NCBI GenBank assembly: GCA_024235255.1
Contig: JACKMT010000002.1
Span: 434,001-498,000, forward strand
Source of the DNA: Chromatiaceae bacterium
Lineage (GTDB): Bacteria; Pseudomonadota; Gammaproteobacteria; Chromatiales; Chromatiaceae
Direction of reading: 5' to 3'
DNA length: 64,000 bases
Position numbers and translations under genes: made by a program. Position 1 is the stretch's first letter. Each line of letters begins with the position of its first letter. The notes beneath the pieces are model-generated. The model searched no databases. It saw only the letters and a program-made list of their open reading frames with translations, and was not told where the DNA came from. This document shows, in pieces, positions 1 to 8,561 of this stretch.

Positions 1-758
1 ATCACCTCATCCACGACCTCACTTGCGACCCTGAAACTCTCCTTTCCAATCTGCCGTACTGCAACGCCATCGGCAAAAATCCCGACCTGCTTCAACACCA
101 CCCTACGCTTGCTTGCCAGCGCACTATGCAGTGTCGGAGCATCTTCCGGCTCCACGCCGATTATCTTTACCTGAGGAAAAACGAACTTGATATAGGCTCC
201 TATTCCTGCGATCAACCCGCCACCGCCGACCGGCACAAAAATAGCGTCTGGCGGCCCGGTATGCTGGCGCAGAATCTCCATGCCAATGGTCCCCTGACCG
301 GCAATAACATCCACATCGTCGAAGGGATGAATGAAGCTCATACCCTTCTCTATCGCAAGTCCCTTCGAATGCTCATACGCTTCATCGTACGAATCGCCGA
401 AAAGCACTGTTCTGGCGCCAAAACTCCTGACCGCCTCTACTTTGATCAGCGGGGTTGTTCTCGGCATTACGATCAGCGCCCGGATACCCAGCCTGCCGGC
501 TGACATCGCCACCCCCTGGGCATGGTTCCCGGCTGACGCCGCGATCACTCCTTTCGCTTTCTCTTCGGGGGAGAGCCCGGCGATTTTGTTATAGGCGCCA
601 CGCAATTTGAACGAGAATACCGGCTGCAGATCCTCCCGTTTCAGGAACACCCGATTACCGAGGCGTTTCGACAACCTCTGGGCTGTCTCCAGCGGCGTCT
701 CTTTGGCCACATCATAAACCCGAGAACGCAATATTCTTTCTATGTAAGACTGGGGCAT
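1..758 (-). CDS. ilvA: Threonine ammonia-lyase (threonine dehydratase), 5' part, cut by window edge
   Basis: PLP enzyme that deaminates threonine to 2-oxobutyrate, the first step of isoleucine synthesis. About 252 N-terminal codons are visible and the reading frame runs off base 1, so the end of the catalytic domain and any ACT regulatory domain are outside the window. Visible motifs are the PLP-lysine segment FSFKLRGAYNK (about residues 48-58), ASAGNHAQGVA, and the glycine loop PVGGGGLIAG that holds the cofactor phosphate. The ATG at 756-758 is preceded by a good AAGGAAG ribosome site. It is divergent from rpiA. Whether it is the biosynthetic or the catabolic form cannot be decided without the C-terminus. 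Confidence 0.93.
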   Translation of the reverse strand, partial: MPQSYIERILRSRVYDVAKETPLETAQRLSKRLGNRVFLKREDLQPVFSFKLRGAYNKIAGLSPEEKAKGVIAASAGNHAQGVAMSAGRLGIRALIVMPRTTPLIKVEAVRSFGARTVLFGDSYDEAYEHSKGLAIEKGMSFIHPFDDVDVIAGQGTIGMEILRQHTGPPDAIFVPVGGGGLIAGIGAYIKFVFPQVKIIGVEPEDAPTLHSALASKRRVVLKQVGIFADGVAVRQIGKESFRVASEVVDEV

Positions 759-974
759 CTCGCTTCCTTAAGTATCGTGCTGCATCAAACCAAACTGCCT
801 TCGACCGCGCTTTTCATGCAGGGGAGCCTGAACTATTTTGGCACCCTTAGCCGTTGTTCTGTTTTCCAACAGTTGATGATGTCACATCCGTACCTGATCT
901 CTCTGATCCCGAATGACAATGAACAGAGCCAACGGTATCATAAATCAATAATATTCAAAGACAGGGGGGTTGAA

Positions 975-1646
975 ATGTCTCAGGACGATCTGAAAAAAAA
1001 AGCGGCAGCGGCCGCAATGGACTATATCAAAGGTGGAATCATAGGCGTTGGCACGGGTTCGACGGTCAATCACTTTATCGATTTGCTGGCAACGATTAAG
1101 CACAAGATTGACGGCACCGTCTCCAGTTCGGAGGCGTCTACAGAAAGATTGAAAGCACACGGCATCCAAGTGCTCGATCTTAATGCTACTGGGGAGCTCG
1201 ACGTTTATATCGATGGAGCCGATGAATCCAACCGACACCTGCATCTTATCAAAGGCGGCGGCGGAGCGCTGACGCGGGAAAAAATAATTGCCGGCGCAAG
1301 CCGACAATTTGTCTGCATCGCAGACGGCAGCAAACTGGTTGACGTACTCGGCGAGTTTCCACTGCCGATAGAGGTGATTCCCATGGCACGCAGCCACGTA
1401 GCCCGGCAGTTGGTGAAATTGGGAGGTACACCGGTCTGGCGCGATGGTTTTATCACCGACAACGGCAATATCATTCTGGACATACACAATCTGCGCATTA
1501 TGGAACCGGTAAAAATGGAGCAGCAGATCAACAACATCGCCGGTGTGGTAACCACGGGGCTGTTTGCGCTAAGGCCGGCAGATATTCTGATACTCGGCAC
1601 CGACAGTGGTGTTGAAACAATACAAGGACCGAAGGCTGAGGGCTAA
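975..1646 (+). CDS. rpiA: Ribose-5-phosphate isomerase A
   Basis: Interconverts ribose 5-phosphate and ribulose 5-phosphate (pentose phosphate and Calvin-cycle regeneration), in the cytoplasm. 223 residues. Visible family motifs are GVGTGSTVNHFI near the N-terminus, the active-site region DGADE...KGGGGALTREK (about residues 79-99), and FPLPIEVIPMA. The frame is open upstream to 777, but the start at 975 (MSQDDLKKKAA) matches the family and follows an AGGGGGGT ribosome site. The protein ends ETIQGPKAEG; homologues usually stop near the TI. The last few codons and the TAA belong to the 7-bp-period repeat that begins here, so the repeat seems to supply the C-terminal tail. Confidence 0.96.
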   Translation: MSQDDLKKKAAAAAMDYIKGGIIGVGTGSTVNHFIDLLATIKHKIDGTVSSSEASTERLKAHGIQVLDLNATGELDVYIDGADESNRHLHLIKGGGGALTREKIIAGASRQFVCIADGSKLVDVLGEFPLPIEVIPMARSHVARQLVKLGGTPVWRDGFITDNGNIILDIHNLRIMEPVKMEQQINNIAGVVTTGLFALRPADILILGTDSGVETIQGPKAEG

Positions 1647-1772
1647 AGCACAATAGGGCTAAGGAGCTACAGGGCAGAGGGAAGTGAGCCTGGTTTAGAT
1701 TTCAATCCTCCGTCCGTTGACCGAAACGTTGTTTTACTTCAGCCCTATGTCCGTTGCTCCTTGGCCCTATAT
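1626..1772. repeat. Heptad-period inverted-repeat element (GGGCTAA type) after rpiA
   Basis: Left arm about 1626-1690 is built from degenerate 7-mers (ACAGGGC, AGAGGGA, two GGGCTAA at 1640 and 1656). Right arm about 1739-1772 carries the inverted form (CAGCCCTA, CTCCTTGGCCCTA). The left arm overlaps the last codons of rpiA; the right arm ends just before the livF stop. It may act as a bidirectional barrier between two convergent genes, but no clean T-tract terminator is visible. Confidence 0.6.
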
Positions 1773-1775
1773 TTT

Positions 1776-2483
1776 TCAAATTCCCAGATACGCCTTCTGC
1801 ACATCTGGATTTGCCAGCAGATTCTCGGCGCTGTCGCTGATGGTAATGGCCCCATTCTCGATGACGTAACCACGGTCGGCTATGTGCAGCGCCTGATTGG
1901 CGTTTTGTTCCACCAGGAAGATGGTGGTGTCCTGTTCCTGATTGATTTTTTTAATTATCTCGAAAATCTGCCGGATAATCAGCGGCGCCAGTCCCATGGA
2001 GGGCTCATCCAGCAGCAGCAGCTGAGGCCGCGCCATCAACGCGCGGGACATGGCCAGCATCTGCTGTTCGCCGCCGCTCAGTGTTCCTCCGGCCTGGGCT
2101 CTGCGCTCTGCGAGAATCGGAAACAGCGAGAAGACATACTCCAGATCGTGCTTGATCTCCTCTTTGTCCGTCCGCAGAAAGGCGCCCATATCGAGATTTT
2201 CCTGAACCGTCAACTGCGGGAAAATATGCCGCCCCTCGGGAACCTGACACACACCCAGCGCGACGATATGATCCGGGCTCTTCTGTGTGATGCACTCGCC
2301 TCGGAACAGGATCTCACCGGAGCGCGGCGGAACCACACCGCAGATAGACATCAACGTGGTACTTTTGCCTGCGCCGTTCGCACCAATCAGGGTGATAATC
2401 TCGCCACTCTTGATTTCCAGGCTGATACCCTTGAGCGCATGTATATTGCCGTAGTAGGTGTGGACATTCTGCAGTTCAAGCAT
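1776..2483 (-). CDS. livF: Branched-chain amino-acid ABC transporter ATP-binding protein LivF
   Basis: One of the two ATPases that drive import of branched-chain amino acids through LivHM. Walker A is GANGAGKST, the signature is LSGGEQQML, Walker B is LLLLDEP, and the switch histidine region is FLVEQNA. 235 residues from the ATG at 2483 (MLELQNVHTYYGN), which overlaps the livG stop by 8 bases in an ATGCTTGA arrangement and so is probably translationally coupled. A GTG four codons upstream (2495) is an alternative. Last gene of the livKHMGF operon. Confidence 0.95.
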   Translation of the reverse strand: MLELQNVHTYYGNIHALKGISLEIKSGEIITLIGANGAGKSTTLMSICGVVPPRSGEILFRGECITQKSPDHIVALGVCQVPEGRHIFPQLTVQENLDMGAFLRTDKEEIKHDLEYVFSLFPILAERRAQAGGTLSGGEQQMLAMSRALMARPQLLLLDEPSMGLAPLIIRQIFEIIKKINQEQDTTIFLVEQNANQALHIADRGYVIENGAITISDSAENLLANPDVQKAYLGI

Positions 2484-3267
2484 CGATATCTTCACCCAGA
2501 TAAGCTTTTATCACGGCGGGATCCGAACTCACCTCACGAGGTGAACCCTCGGCAATCTTCTTACCGTAGTCGACCACATAAATCTTGTCTGAGAGACTCA
2601 TGACCAGCTTCATATCATGTTCGATCAACAGGATCGAATGGCCATCATCGCGGATCTGCTTAATCAATTCGTCCAGTTCATGCGTCTCCTGAGGATTCAT
2701 ACCGGCGGCGGGCTCATCCAGCAGCAGCAGAAAAGGCTCGGTCGCCAACGCGCGCGCAATTTCAAGCCGCCGCTGGGCGCCGTAAGGGAGATTCTCGGCC
2801 AGTTCATTGACCGTATCCGCCAAACCCACTTGCTGCAGAATCCGGTAGCTCTTCTCCACCGTCTCCCGCTCCTCTCTGCGCGTCGCCCTGGTTTTGAACA
2901 CTGCGCCGAAAATATAGGAGCTGGTTCTGCAGTGGCGGCCGATCATTACATTTTCCAGCACCGTCATCTTCTGAAACAGACGGATGTTCTGGAAGGTACG
3001 GGCCATCCCCTTTTTGGTGACCTGATTCGGCTTCAACCCGTTTAGACGTATCGGTCTCGAACCATCCGGGGGATTTAGGAATACATTTCCCTCGGTTGGA
3101 TTATAGATTCCGGTTACACAGTTGAAGAACGTCGTCTTGCCGGCACCATTGGGGCCAATCAACGCCACGATCTGACCCTGGTGCACATCCAGATCGAGTT
3201 CGCACATTGCCCGGATGCCGCCGAAATCCATGGAGAGGCCCTCCACCTGCAGTACCGGCTTTTGCAT
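2476..3267 (-). CDS. livG: Branched-chain amino-acid ABC transporter ATP-binding protein LivG
   Basis: Partner ATPase of LivF on the cytoplasmic face of the LivHM channel. 263 residues. Walker A is GPNGAGKTT, the signature segment is LPYGAQRRLEIARAL, and Walker B is LLLLDEPAAGMNP. The C-terminal SDPAVIKAYLGE is the typical LivG ending. The start base 3267 is shared with the livM stop, so the two are tightly coupled; livF follows with an 8-base overlap. Confidence 0.95.
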   Translation of the reverse strand: MQKPVLQVEGLSMDFGGIRAMCELDLDVHQGQIVALIGPNGAGKTTFFNCVTGIYNPTEGNVFLNPPDGSRPIRLNGLKPNQVTKKGMARTFQNIRLFQKMTVLENVMIGRHCRTSSYIFGAVFKTRATRREERETVEKSYRILQQVGLADTVNELAENLPYGAQRRLEIARALATEPFLLLLDEPAAGMNPQETHELDELIKQIRDDGHSILLIEHDMKLVMSLSDKIYVVDYGKKIAEGSPREVSSDPAVIKAYLGEDIDA

Positions 3268-4490
3268 CAGCCTTCACCTTCCGCTTTCGACTTAAACTGG
3301 TAACTGCGGCGGATGTTGGCGACAACCCCTTGGGGCCGGAAAATCATCATAGTCACCAGCACCGCGCCGAATGCGAGCATCCGATAATCGGACAGCGCGC
3401 GCAGGTACTCCGGCAGCAGAATGAGGATCAGTGCACCGACAATGACGCCAAAGATCGACCCCATCCCGCCCAGCACCACGATGCAGAGAATGATGGCGGA
3501 TTCGAGAAAGGTGAAGCTGGCCGGGTTGATGAAAGTCGTCTTGGCAGCAAAGATGACACCGACAATACCGGCCCAGGTCGCACCTAAAGCAAACGCGGTA
3601 AGCTTGGTCTTGCGTTTGTCGATGCCCATGGCCTGGCAGGCAATCTCGTCCTCCCGCAGCGCGACCCAGGCGCGGCCGATGCGGGAATCCTGCAGCCGGT
3701 TGACCACGAATATGGTAAACACCACCATTGCGATCATCAGATAGTAGAGGTAAAGGATGGCATGCTCGAGCGAGAGTTCGATGCCGAAAAAACCTGGCCG
3801 CGAGATATTGGAGATACCGCTGGGACCCTCGGAAAACTCATTCCAGTTCTCCAGAATCAGGCGAATAATCTCGCCGAATCCCAACGTCACGATTGCCAGG
3901 TAGTCGCCGCGCAGGCGCAGCACAGGAAATCCAAGCAGTACCCCGAACAGCGCCGCCAGCAGGGCGCCGATCGGCAATGCCATCCAGAAACCCACGTCGA
4001 AATGGTAGTTTAGCAGCGCGTAAGAGTAGGCGCCGACAGCGTAAAAAGCGACATAGCCCAGGTCCAGCAGCCCCGCCAGTCCAACCACGATATTGAGCCC
4101 CAGCCCCAGCATTACATACATCAGCGCGGTAATCATGATGTTAGTCTGATAGGTGGAGAAGAGAAAAGGAAAAACCAGACTGCACAGCAGCACTGCACCG
4201 GATAAGGTGTACAGATACCTCGGCTCGCTCAGAATAATCTGCATTATCGGCACCCGGTCGACGAACTCCCCCGTTGCCCGGCGTTCACGCCTGCGCTCCT
4301 GCTGCACCTGGAAAACCCGAACCAGCAGGGAAACCAGAAAACTCCCGGCTGCCACCAGCGCCATGTTTTCCCACCGCCATTGAACGGTGCGTTCAATGGG
4401 ATCCACCTTAATTACCAATAGCGGAAAGGTGAGAAATGCGAACCAGAGGGAGACGAACAGAGACTTTTTCAGCTGCTCAATGGAAAGCAT
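3267..4490 (-). CDS. livM: Branched-chain amino-acid ABC transporter permease LivM
   Basis: Integral membrane subunit forming the translocation path with LivH. 407 residues. The N-terminal 110 residues hold extra hydrophobic segments and a charged loop (QVQQERRRERRATGEF) before the conserved core, as in the long LivM form. Core motifs are GLAGLLDLGYVAFYAVGAY and the cytoplasmic coupling loop around CQAMGIDKRKTKL. The start lies 3 bases after the livH stop and the end overlaps livG by one base. Confidence 0.95.
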   Translation of the reverse strand: MLSIEQLKKSLFVSLWFAFLTFPLLVIKVDPIERTVQWRWENMALVAAGSFLVSLLVRVFQVQQERRRERRATGEFVDRVPIMQIILSEPRYLYTLSGAVLLCSLVFPFLFSTYQTNIMITALMYVMLGLGLNIVVGLAGLLDLGYVAFYAVGAYSYALLNYHFDVGFWMALPIGALLAALFGVLLGFPVLRLRGDYLAIVTLGFGEIIRLILENWNEFSEGPSGISNISRPGFFGIELSLEHAILYLYYLMIAMVVFTIFVVNRLQDSRIGRAWVALREDEIACQAMGIDKRKTKLTAFALGATWAGIVGVIFAAKTTFINPASFTFLESAIILCIVVLGGMGSIFGVIVGALILILLPEYLRALSDYRMLAFGAVLVTMMIFRPQGVVANIRRSYQFKSKAEGEG

Positions 4491-4493
4491 CGA

Positions 4494-5396
4494 TCACACC
4501 TTCTCCGCCGCTTCCCGGCCCAACAGTCCGGCAGGTTTGAAGATCAGGATCAGCACCAGCAGCGTGAAGGCAAATACATCCTCATAGTCACTGGAAACGT
4601 AGCCGGTGGCAAAGCTCTCCGTCAGTCCCAACACGAAGCCCCCCAATACCGCACCGGGTATGGAACCGATACCACCCAGCACCGCAGCGGTAAAGGCTTT
4701 GATACCGGCGATAAAGCCGATAAAGAAATTGATCTGCCCGATATGCGAAGCGATCAACATCCCTCCGATCGCCGCCAGGGCCGAACCGATGATGAAGGTT
4801 ACGGAGATGACTTTGTTTACATCGATCCCAACCAGCATCGCCATGGTCCGGTCCTGGGAGGTGGCACGCATCGCCTTCCCTATCCGGGAGAACTTGATCA
4901 GCATGGTGAGCCCCACCATCACCAGCGCGGTAGTCAACAGAATGACCAGATCCGACGATCCGACCACGTGCGCAAAGGGCTCCATGAAATCGAAGTCGGG
5001 AATCAACTCGGGAAACGGCTGAAATTCGGAGCTTTGCGCCAGCAGCACGTAGTTCTGCAGAAAAATGGACATGCCGATGGCACTGATCAGTGCAGAGAGG
5101 CGTGGTGCGTGCCGCAATGGCCGATATGCGATCTTTTCGACGGTGTAACCATAGGAGGCGGACCAGACAGCCGCGGCCAATCCCGCCAGGAGCACGATAG
5201 AGAGCAGCGGAAAGCCGTAAATGGAGAGCACCGTGGCGACGACAAAAGAGGTGAATGCACCGATCATATAGATTTCGCCGTGGGCGAAATTGATCAGTCC
5301 GATAATGCCGTACACCATGGTGTAGCCCAACGCGATCAATGCGTAGATCGAACCACGCGTCAGACCGCTGAAGAACAGTTCGGTGAAATATTCCAT
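4494..5396 (-). CDS. livH: Branched-chain amino-acid ABC transporter permease LivH
   Basis: Second membrane subunit of the Liv importer, 300 residues. Hallmarks are GLTRGSIYALIALGYTMVYG at the N-terminus, INFAHGEIYM, and the C-terminal AAVLGGIGSIPGA block. The ATG at 5396 matches the family start, but no Shine-Dalgarno sequence precedes it: the upstream bases belong to the inverted-repeat element at 5403-5497. Translation may depend on the folded leader, or expression may be low compared with livK. Confidence 0.95.
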   Translation of the reverse strand: MEYFTELFFSGLTRGSIYALIALGYTMVYGIIGLINFAHGEIYMIGAFTSFVVATVLSIYGFPLLSIVLLAGLAAAVWSASYGYTVEKIAYRPLRHAPRLSALISAIGMSIFLQNYVLLAQSSEFQPFPELIPDFDFMEPFAHVVGSSDLVILLTTALVMVGLTMLIKFSRIGKAMRATSQDRTMAMLVGIDVNKVISVTFIIGSALAAIGGMLIASHIGQINFFIGFIAGIKAFTAAVLGGIGSIPGAVLGGFVLGLTESFATGYVSSDYEDVFAFTLLVLILIFKPAGLLGREAAEKV

Positions 5397-5402
5397 AAGA
5401 AC

Positions 5403-5497
5403 AGGAGAGAGGGCTAAGAAACGACAGAGCCGAGGTAAAAAAGGACAGAGGATTTTACCCTTGGCCCTCTGCCCTGTTTTTCCTTAGCCCTGTTATT
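5403..5497. repeat. Inverted-repeat element between livK and livH (same family as after rpiA)
   Basis: Left arm (5403-5452) contains GAGAGGGCTAAG and GGACAGAGG; right arm (5459-5497) contains the inverted CCTTGGCCCTCTGCCCTG and CCTTAGCCCTG. GGGCTAA occurs at 5411 and inverted at 5484. The element starts right after the livK stop and ends next to the livH start. In ABC operons a stem-loop in this place commonly protects the binding-protein mRNA and lowers permease expression; that role here is inference. Confidence 0.65.
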
Positions 5498-5498
5498 A

Positions 5499-6617
5499 TT
5501 ATTTAACTTCGACGTACTGGCCGTCTTTAACCTGATACATGGCGAAGCCTACACCCACCGCGTCGCCAATCTGGTCGAAGCGGATGGAACCGACCGGGGT
5601 ATCGACATCGTTATTCTGCAGTGCGTTGCGTACCGCTTCCATATCGGTGGAATCCGCCTTGTCGACGGCATTGAGCAGCGCAAGCGCGGCAGCGTAGGCA
5701 TTCTCATAAAAAGCGCCGGGGTCACTACCGAACTTGGCTTTATGATCCTCAACCGCTTTTTTGGAGAGTGGATTGGAGGAGGTGTCCTTTGGTCCGGTGG
5801 CGTAGACACCCTCGGCGTATTTGCCGGCCACCTTGATGAAGGTATCGTCCTTCACGCCATCATCGGAGATGAAGATCGTATCCATGCGCTTTTTGCGCAT
5901 CTGGGTGATGATCTTGGAAGCCTCAGGGTGATAACCGCCGAAAATCACCGCTTCCGCGCCGGATCGCTTGATCTTCTGCACCACGGCGGAGTAATCCACC
6001 GCGCCCGGTGTCACGCCTTCGAACAGCGTCACCTCGGCCTTTCCGGACTTATCCAGAAACATCTTGGCGAACTCTGCAAGGCCCTTGCCGTAGTCACCCT
6101 TGTCGTGGATCACAGCAATCTTTTTCAGCCCCAGGACATTGAGCGCGAAATCGACCTCGGTGCGCGCCTGCGCATCGTCTGACGCAATGGTACGGTAAAA
6201 GTTGGGATAATCGCCGCTCTGAGTCAGATCCGGATTGGTGGCCGACGGAGACATGACCACTACACCGGCATTATTGTAGATCGGCAAAGCTGCCTTGGTG
6301 GCACCGGAGCAGATATGCCCCAGCACCACATGGACTCCATCCGATACCAGTTTGGTGGCGGTGTTGGTGGCGACCTCCGGCTTGCAGACATCATCCTCGA
6401 CCAGCAGTTCGACCATCTTGCCGTCGATACCGCCGTTGGCGTTGACCTGCTCCACCACCAGTTTGGCAGCATTGACGCTGGGCAGCCCGTAGGAGGCCAG
6501 GTCGCCGCTGTGGGCGCCGGCAACACCCAGCTTGATGGTGTCGGCTGCCAGCGACGGTGCTGCCAGGCCAAAACCCAGTGCGACTGCCAGAATGCTCTTT
6601 ACCACGCTCTTTTTCAT
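5499..6617 (-). CDS. livK: Branched-chain amino-acid periplasmic binding protein LivK-type
   Basis: Periplasmic receptor that hands branched-chain amino acids to LivHM. 372 residues with a signal peptide (KKSVVKSILAVALGFGLAAP, cleavage near SLA-ADTIK). The Cys pair in DDVCKPEV and GHICSGAT matches the disulfide of LivJ/LivK proteins. ATG at 6617 preceded by GAGGATA is chosen over the ATG at 6632, because MKKSVVKS makes a normal signal peptide. First gene of the liv operon. Confidence 0.94.
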   Translation of the reverse strand: MKKSVVKSILAVALGFGLAAPSLAADTIKLGVAGAHSGDLASYGLPSVNAAKLVVEQVNANGGIDGKMVELLVEDDVCKPEVATNTATKLVSDGVHVVLGHICSGATKAALPIYNNAGVVVMSPSATNPDLTQSGDYPNFYRTIASDDAQARTEVDFALNVLGLKKIAVIHDKGDYGKGLAEFAKMFLDKSGKAEVTLFEGVTPGAVDYSAVVQKIKRSGAEAVIFGGYHPEASKIITQMRKKRMDTIFISDDGVKDDTFIKVAGKYAEGVYATGPKDTSSNPLSKKAVEDHKAKFGSDPGAFYENAYAAALALLNAVDKADSTDMEAVRNALQNNDVDTPVGSIRFDQIGDAVGVGFAMYQVKDGQYVEVK

Positions 6618-6808
6618 TATCCTCATCCTCATTGGTCTTTGTTATCCGCAGGAGCGGTGCCGATGCAGCCGCCAACCGATCGGCAGCAGATCCGATTTTA
6701 CCATCACCGCCCCAAACCATACCCCGGTGAATTTGGCGCTGCAAAAATCAACGCCAACGACAGCGCACAGGATAGGGAATTCAAATGCTTTTTGCTACAG
6801 GGAAAACA

Positions 6809-6836
6809 GAAAACGGGGCCTGAGGGCCCCGTTTTC
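6809..6836 (-). terminator. Rho-independent terminator after the porin gene
   Basis: Perfect 12-bp stem (GAAAACGGGGCC, 6809-6820, with its complement 6825-6836) and a 4-base loop. Read on the minus strand it lies about 27 bases after the porin stop and its 3' side is T-rich (TTTTCTGTTTT). It separates the porin from the downstream liv operon. Confidence 0.85.
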
Positions 6837-6862
6837 CGTTGTTTCAACTTGCTAAGAAAGAC

Positions 6863-7894
6863 TTAGAAGTCGTGACGCAGACCGAGAGAGAACTTACGCT
6901 CATCCACGTCCGAGCCAGAACGATTGTCGGTATCATTGGCAGCGTACTCAGCATAAACGCGGGTGCGTGCGCTGAAGTTGTGCTGGAAACCGATACCCCA
7001 AACATCCTGCTCATCTCTGGAGTCGCCCTTGTCATAGTCGACGTTGCCGTAGAGCGCACGGACGGTGTTGTTGCCGAAGTAGGCTTCAGCAGCAATGGAC
7101 CACTCGTCTGCACCGTCATCCGGGCCAGCACCCGACAAGACCTGCGCCTCGTCCTGGTCTTCGTACTGGGCGATCAGCTTGAACATACCGAAGTTGTAGG
7201 AACCGGCGATACCCCAGATATCCCGCGCGCCAGCTATGTCGTTGTCGTACTCAATCGCGGAGATACCGATGCTGAGCGGGCCGTTGTCATAGTGCAGAGA
7301 CGGGTTGTACGCATCGACCCCGTCGCTTTCCAACTCGCCGGTACTGCGATCGATGATCAGCGCCAACTTGCCCTGGAAACCGTTGAAGTTGGGGGAGACA
7401 TAGGCCAGCGCGTTACCGGTACGGGAAGCACCAAGATAGGCAGCATTAACTGCTACGATGTTAGGACCGGTACCAGCGTTGCCCGGATCGTTGAAGATAT
7501 CGGTCTTGTCAACGGCGCCGTAGTAGGGGGTCCACTGACGACCGATGGCAACGGTACCAAAACCGCCGCTAAGACCGGCATAAGCCAGACGATTCAGGAA
7601 AGTGGAGGTACCGTCGTTGGAACCGCCCTCGGAAGAGGTGAACTGCCACTCGGCGTTAAAAATAGCCTGAAGGCCGTTGCCCAGATCCTCTGAACCCTTG
7701 ACGCCGATACGGGTGGTGCCGGTATCGATATCCCATGCACTGTCGGTGTTTCCGGACCCTGCTGCGCCTTTGGTATCATCATCTTCATAGGTCAAAGCGG
7801 TATCGATACGACCATAAAGGGTGGTTTCGGCGGCGACTGCCAGCGGGGCAACCATTGCGGCAGCGACTGCCAGGGTGATCAGTTTCTTGTTCAT
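6863..7894 (-). CDS. Gram-negative outer-membrane porin
   Basis: General diffusion porin, a 16-strand trimeric barrel family. 343 residues with a clear signal peptide (MNKKLITLAVAAAMVAPLAVA, cleaved before AETTLYGR). The mature start TLYGRIDTAL, the repeated amphipathic strands, the loop-3 stretch GRQWTPYYGAVDKTD, and the C-terminal phenylalanine (SLGLRHDF) needed for BAM recognition all fit. Acidic, DG-rich loops suggest calcium binding or cation preference. Single transcription unit with its own promoter and terminator. Confidence 0.93.
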   Translation of the reverse strand: MNKKLITLAVAAAMVAPLAVAAETTLYGRIDTALTYEDDDTKGAAGSGNTDSAWDIDTGTTRIGVKGSEDLGNGLQAIFNAEWQFTSSEGGSNDGTSTFLNRLAYAGLSGGFGTVAIGRQWTPYYGAVDKTDIFNDPGNAGTGPNIVAVNAAYLGASRTGNALAYVSPNFNGFQGKLALIIDRSTGELESDGVDAYNPSLHYDNGPLSIGISAIEYDNDIAGARDIWGIAGSYNFGMFKLIAQYEDQDEAQVLSGAGPDDGADEWSIAAEAYFGNNTVRALYGNVDYDKGDSRDEQDVWGIGFQHNFSARTRVYAEYAANDTDNRSGSDVDERKFSLGLRHDF

Positions 7895-7946
7895 CTATTA
7901 ACTCCGTAAAAGTATTGTTGTAGAACAGTTGTTGTGTCTGAGGTGA

Positions 7947-7975
7947 ATAGTAGACAGCTCAAAACAGTTTTGCAA
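7947..7975 (-). promoter_or_regulatory. Sigma-70 type promoter of the porin gene
   Basis: On the minus strand: -35 TTGCAA (7970-7975), 17-base spacer, -10 TACTAT (7947-7952), about 50 bases before the porin ATG. An AT-rich tract with A and T runs (about 7982-8030) lies just upstream and could serve as an UP element. Confidence 0.6.
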
Positions 7976-8210
7976 CACCTAATTTGAAAAAAAACAACAA
8001 TTATTTTGTTTGTTGTTTAAATAATACAGTTTACATGCCTAAATCGCGTACTAGAGGGCGCCATTTCGCAATAAATGGCGAGATATTCGGTTTTGAGAGA
8101 TTTGAATACCTGTTTTCAATTTGCCACATAGGTAGAATCGAGTCGTTTTTTCGACAATTGCCTGGCATTTTAAAAAAAAATCTTGTGGTAAAAATACCAA
8201 TATTAAAGAA

Positions 8211-8405
8211 AGGCACTAGGAACGAGGTGTTAGGTACTAGGAAAAAAGGGGGGATTGGCTGATGGATGCAGAATGAGGGTGCGGAAATTTTAGGGACTGC
8301 CAAAAGACTCTTTATCAGCTCAATGCTGAAACATCCCTTCAAGCGTTCGTATTTCCCAGAGACTGTTTTTCTAGTGCCCAGTACCTAGACCCCAGTTCCT
8401 CGTTT
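8211..8405. repeat. Heptad-repeat element (AGGTACT type), two inverted arms
   Basis: Arm one at 8211-8252 reads AGGCACT, AGGAACG, AGGTGTT, AGGTACT, AGGAAAA. Arm two at 8371-8405 reads CTAGTGC, CCAGTAC, CTAGACC, CCAGTTC, CTCGTTT, the inverted form. About 118 bases of unique sequence separate them. Arm two begins 9 bases after the 3' end of tRNA-Gln. Apart from this element and the porin promoter, 7895-8414 shows no gene; short ORFs there run through the arms. Confidence 0.65.
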
Positions 8406-8414
8406 ATACGTGTT

Positions 8415-8490
8415 TGGCTGGGATGCGAGGGGTCGAACCTCGAACCTACGGAGTCAGAGTCCGTCGCTCTGCCAGTTGAGCTACATCCCA
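8415..8490 (-). tRNA. tRNA-Gln (anticodon CUG)
   Basis: A 76-base cloverleaf can be drawn on the minus strand: acceptor TGGGATG paired with CATCCCA, discriminator G, encoded CCA (8415-8417), D arm GCTC...GAGC, anticodon stem ACGGA/TCCGT with loop CTCTGAC (anticodon CTG reading CAG), and T arm CGAGG-TTCGACC-CCTCG. The U1-A72 pair and G73 are glutamine identity features. It lies downstream of rpsI, with repeat elements on both sides. Confidence 0.93.
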
Positions 8491-8497
8491 ATATTCA

Positions 8498-8561
8498 AGG
8501 TACGAGGATCTAGGTACTGGGCACCAGGGGGTGCCGCCTTCTAGTTCCTAGTTCTTAGTTC
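8498..8561. repeat. Heptad-repeat hairpin between tRNA-Gln and rpsI
   Basis: AGGTACG, AGGATCT, AGGTACT, GGGCACC (8498-8525) face the inverted run CTAGTTC, CTAGTTC, TTAGTTC, CTAT (8541-8564) across a short GC-rich loop. The right arm runs into the rpsI stop codon (TAG at 8562-8564). The stem could stop or process the ribosomal-protein transcript before the tRNA, but there is no T-tract. Confidence 0.65.

Noticed and set aside
6839..7693. 284-codon open frame antisense to the porin
   Set aside because: Val/Thr-rich mirror of porin beta strands with no start signal.
7984..8342. Short ORFs on both strands between porin and tRNA-Gln
   Set aside because: They run through heptad-repeat arms and AT-rich promoter sequence, and show no family features.
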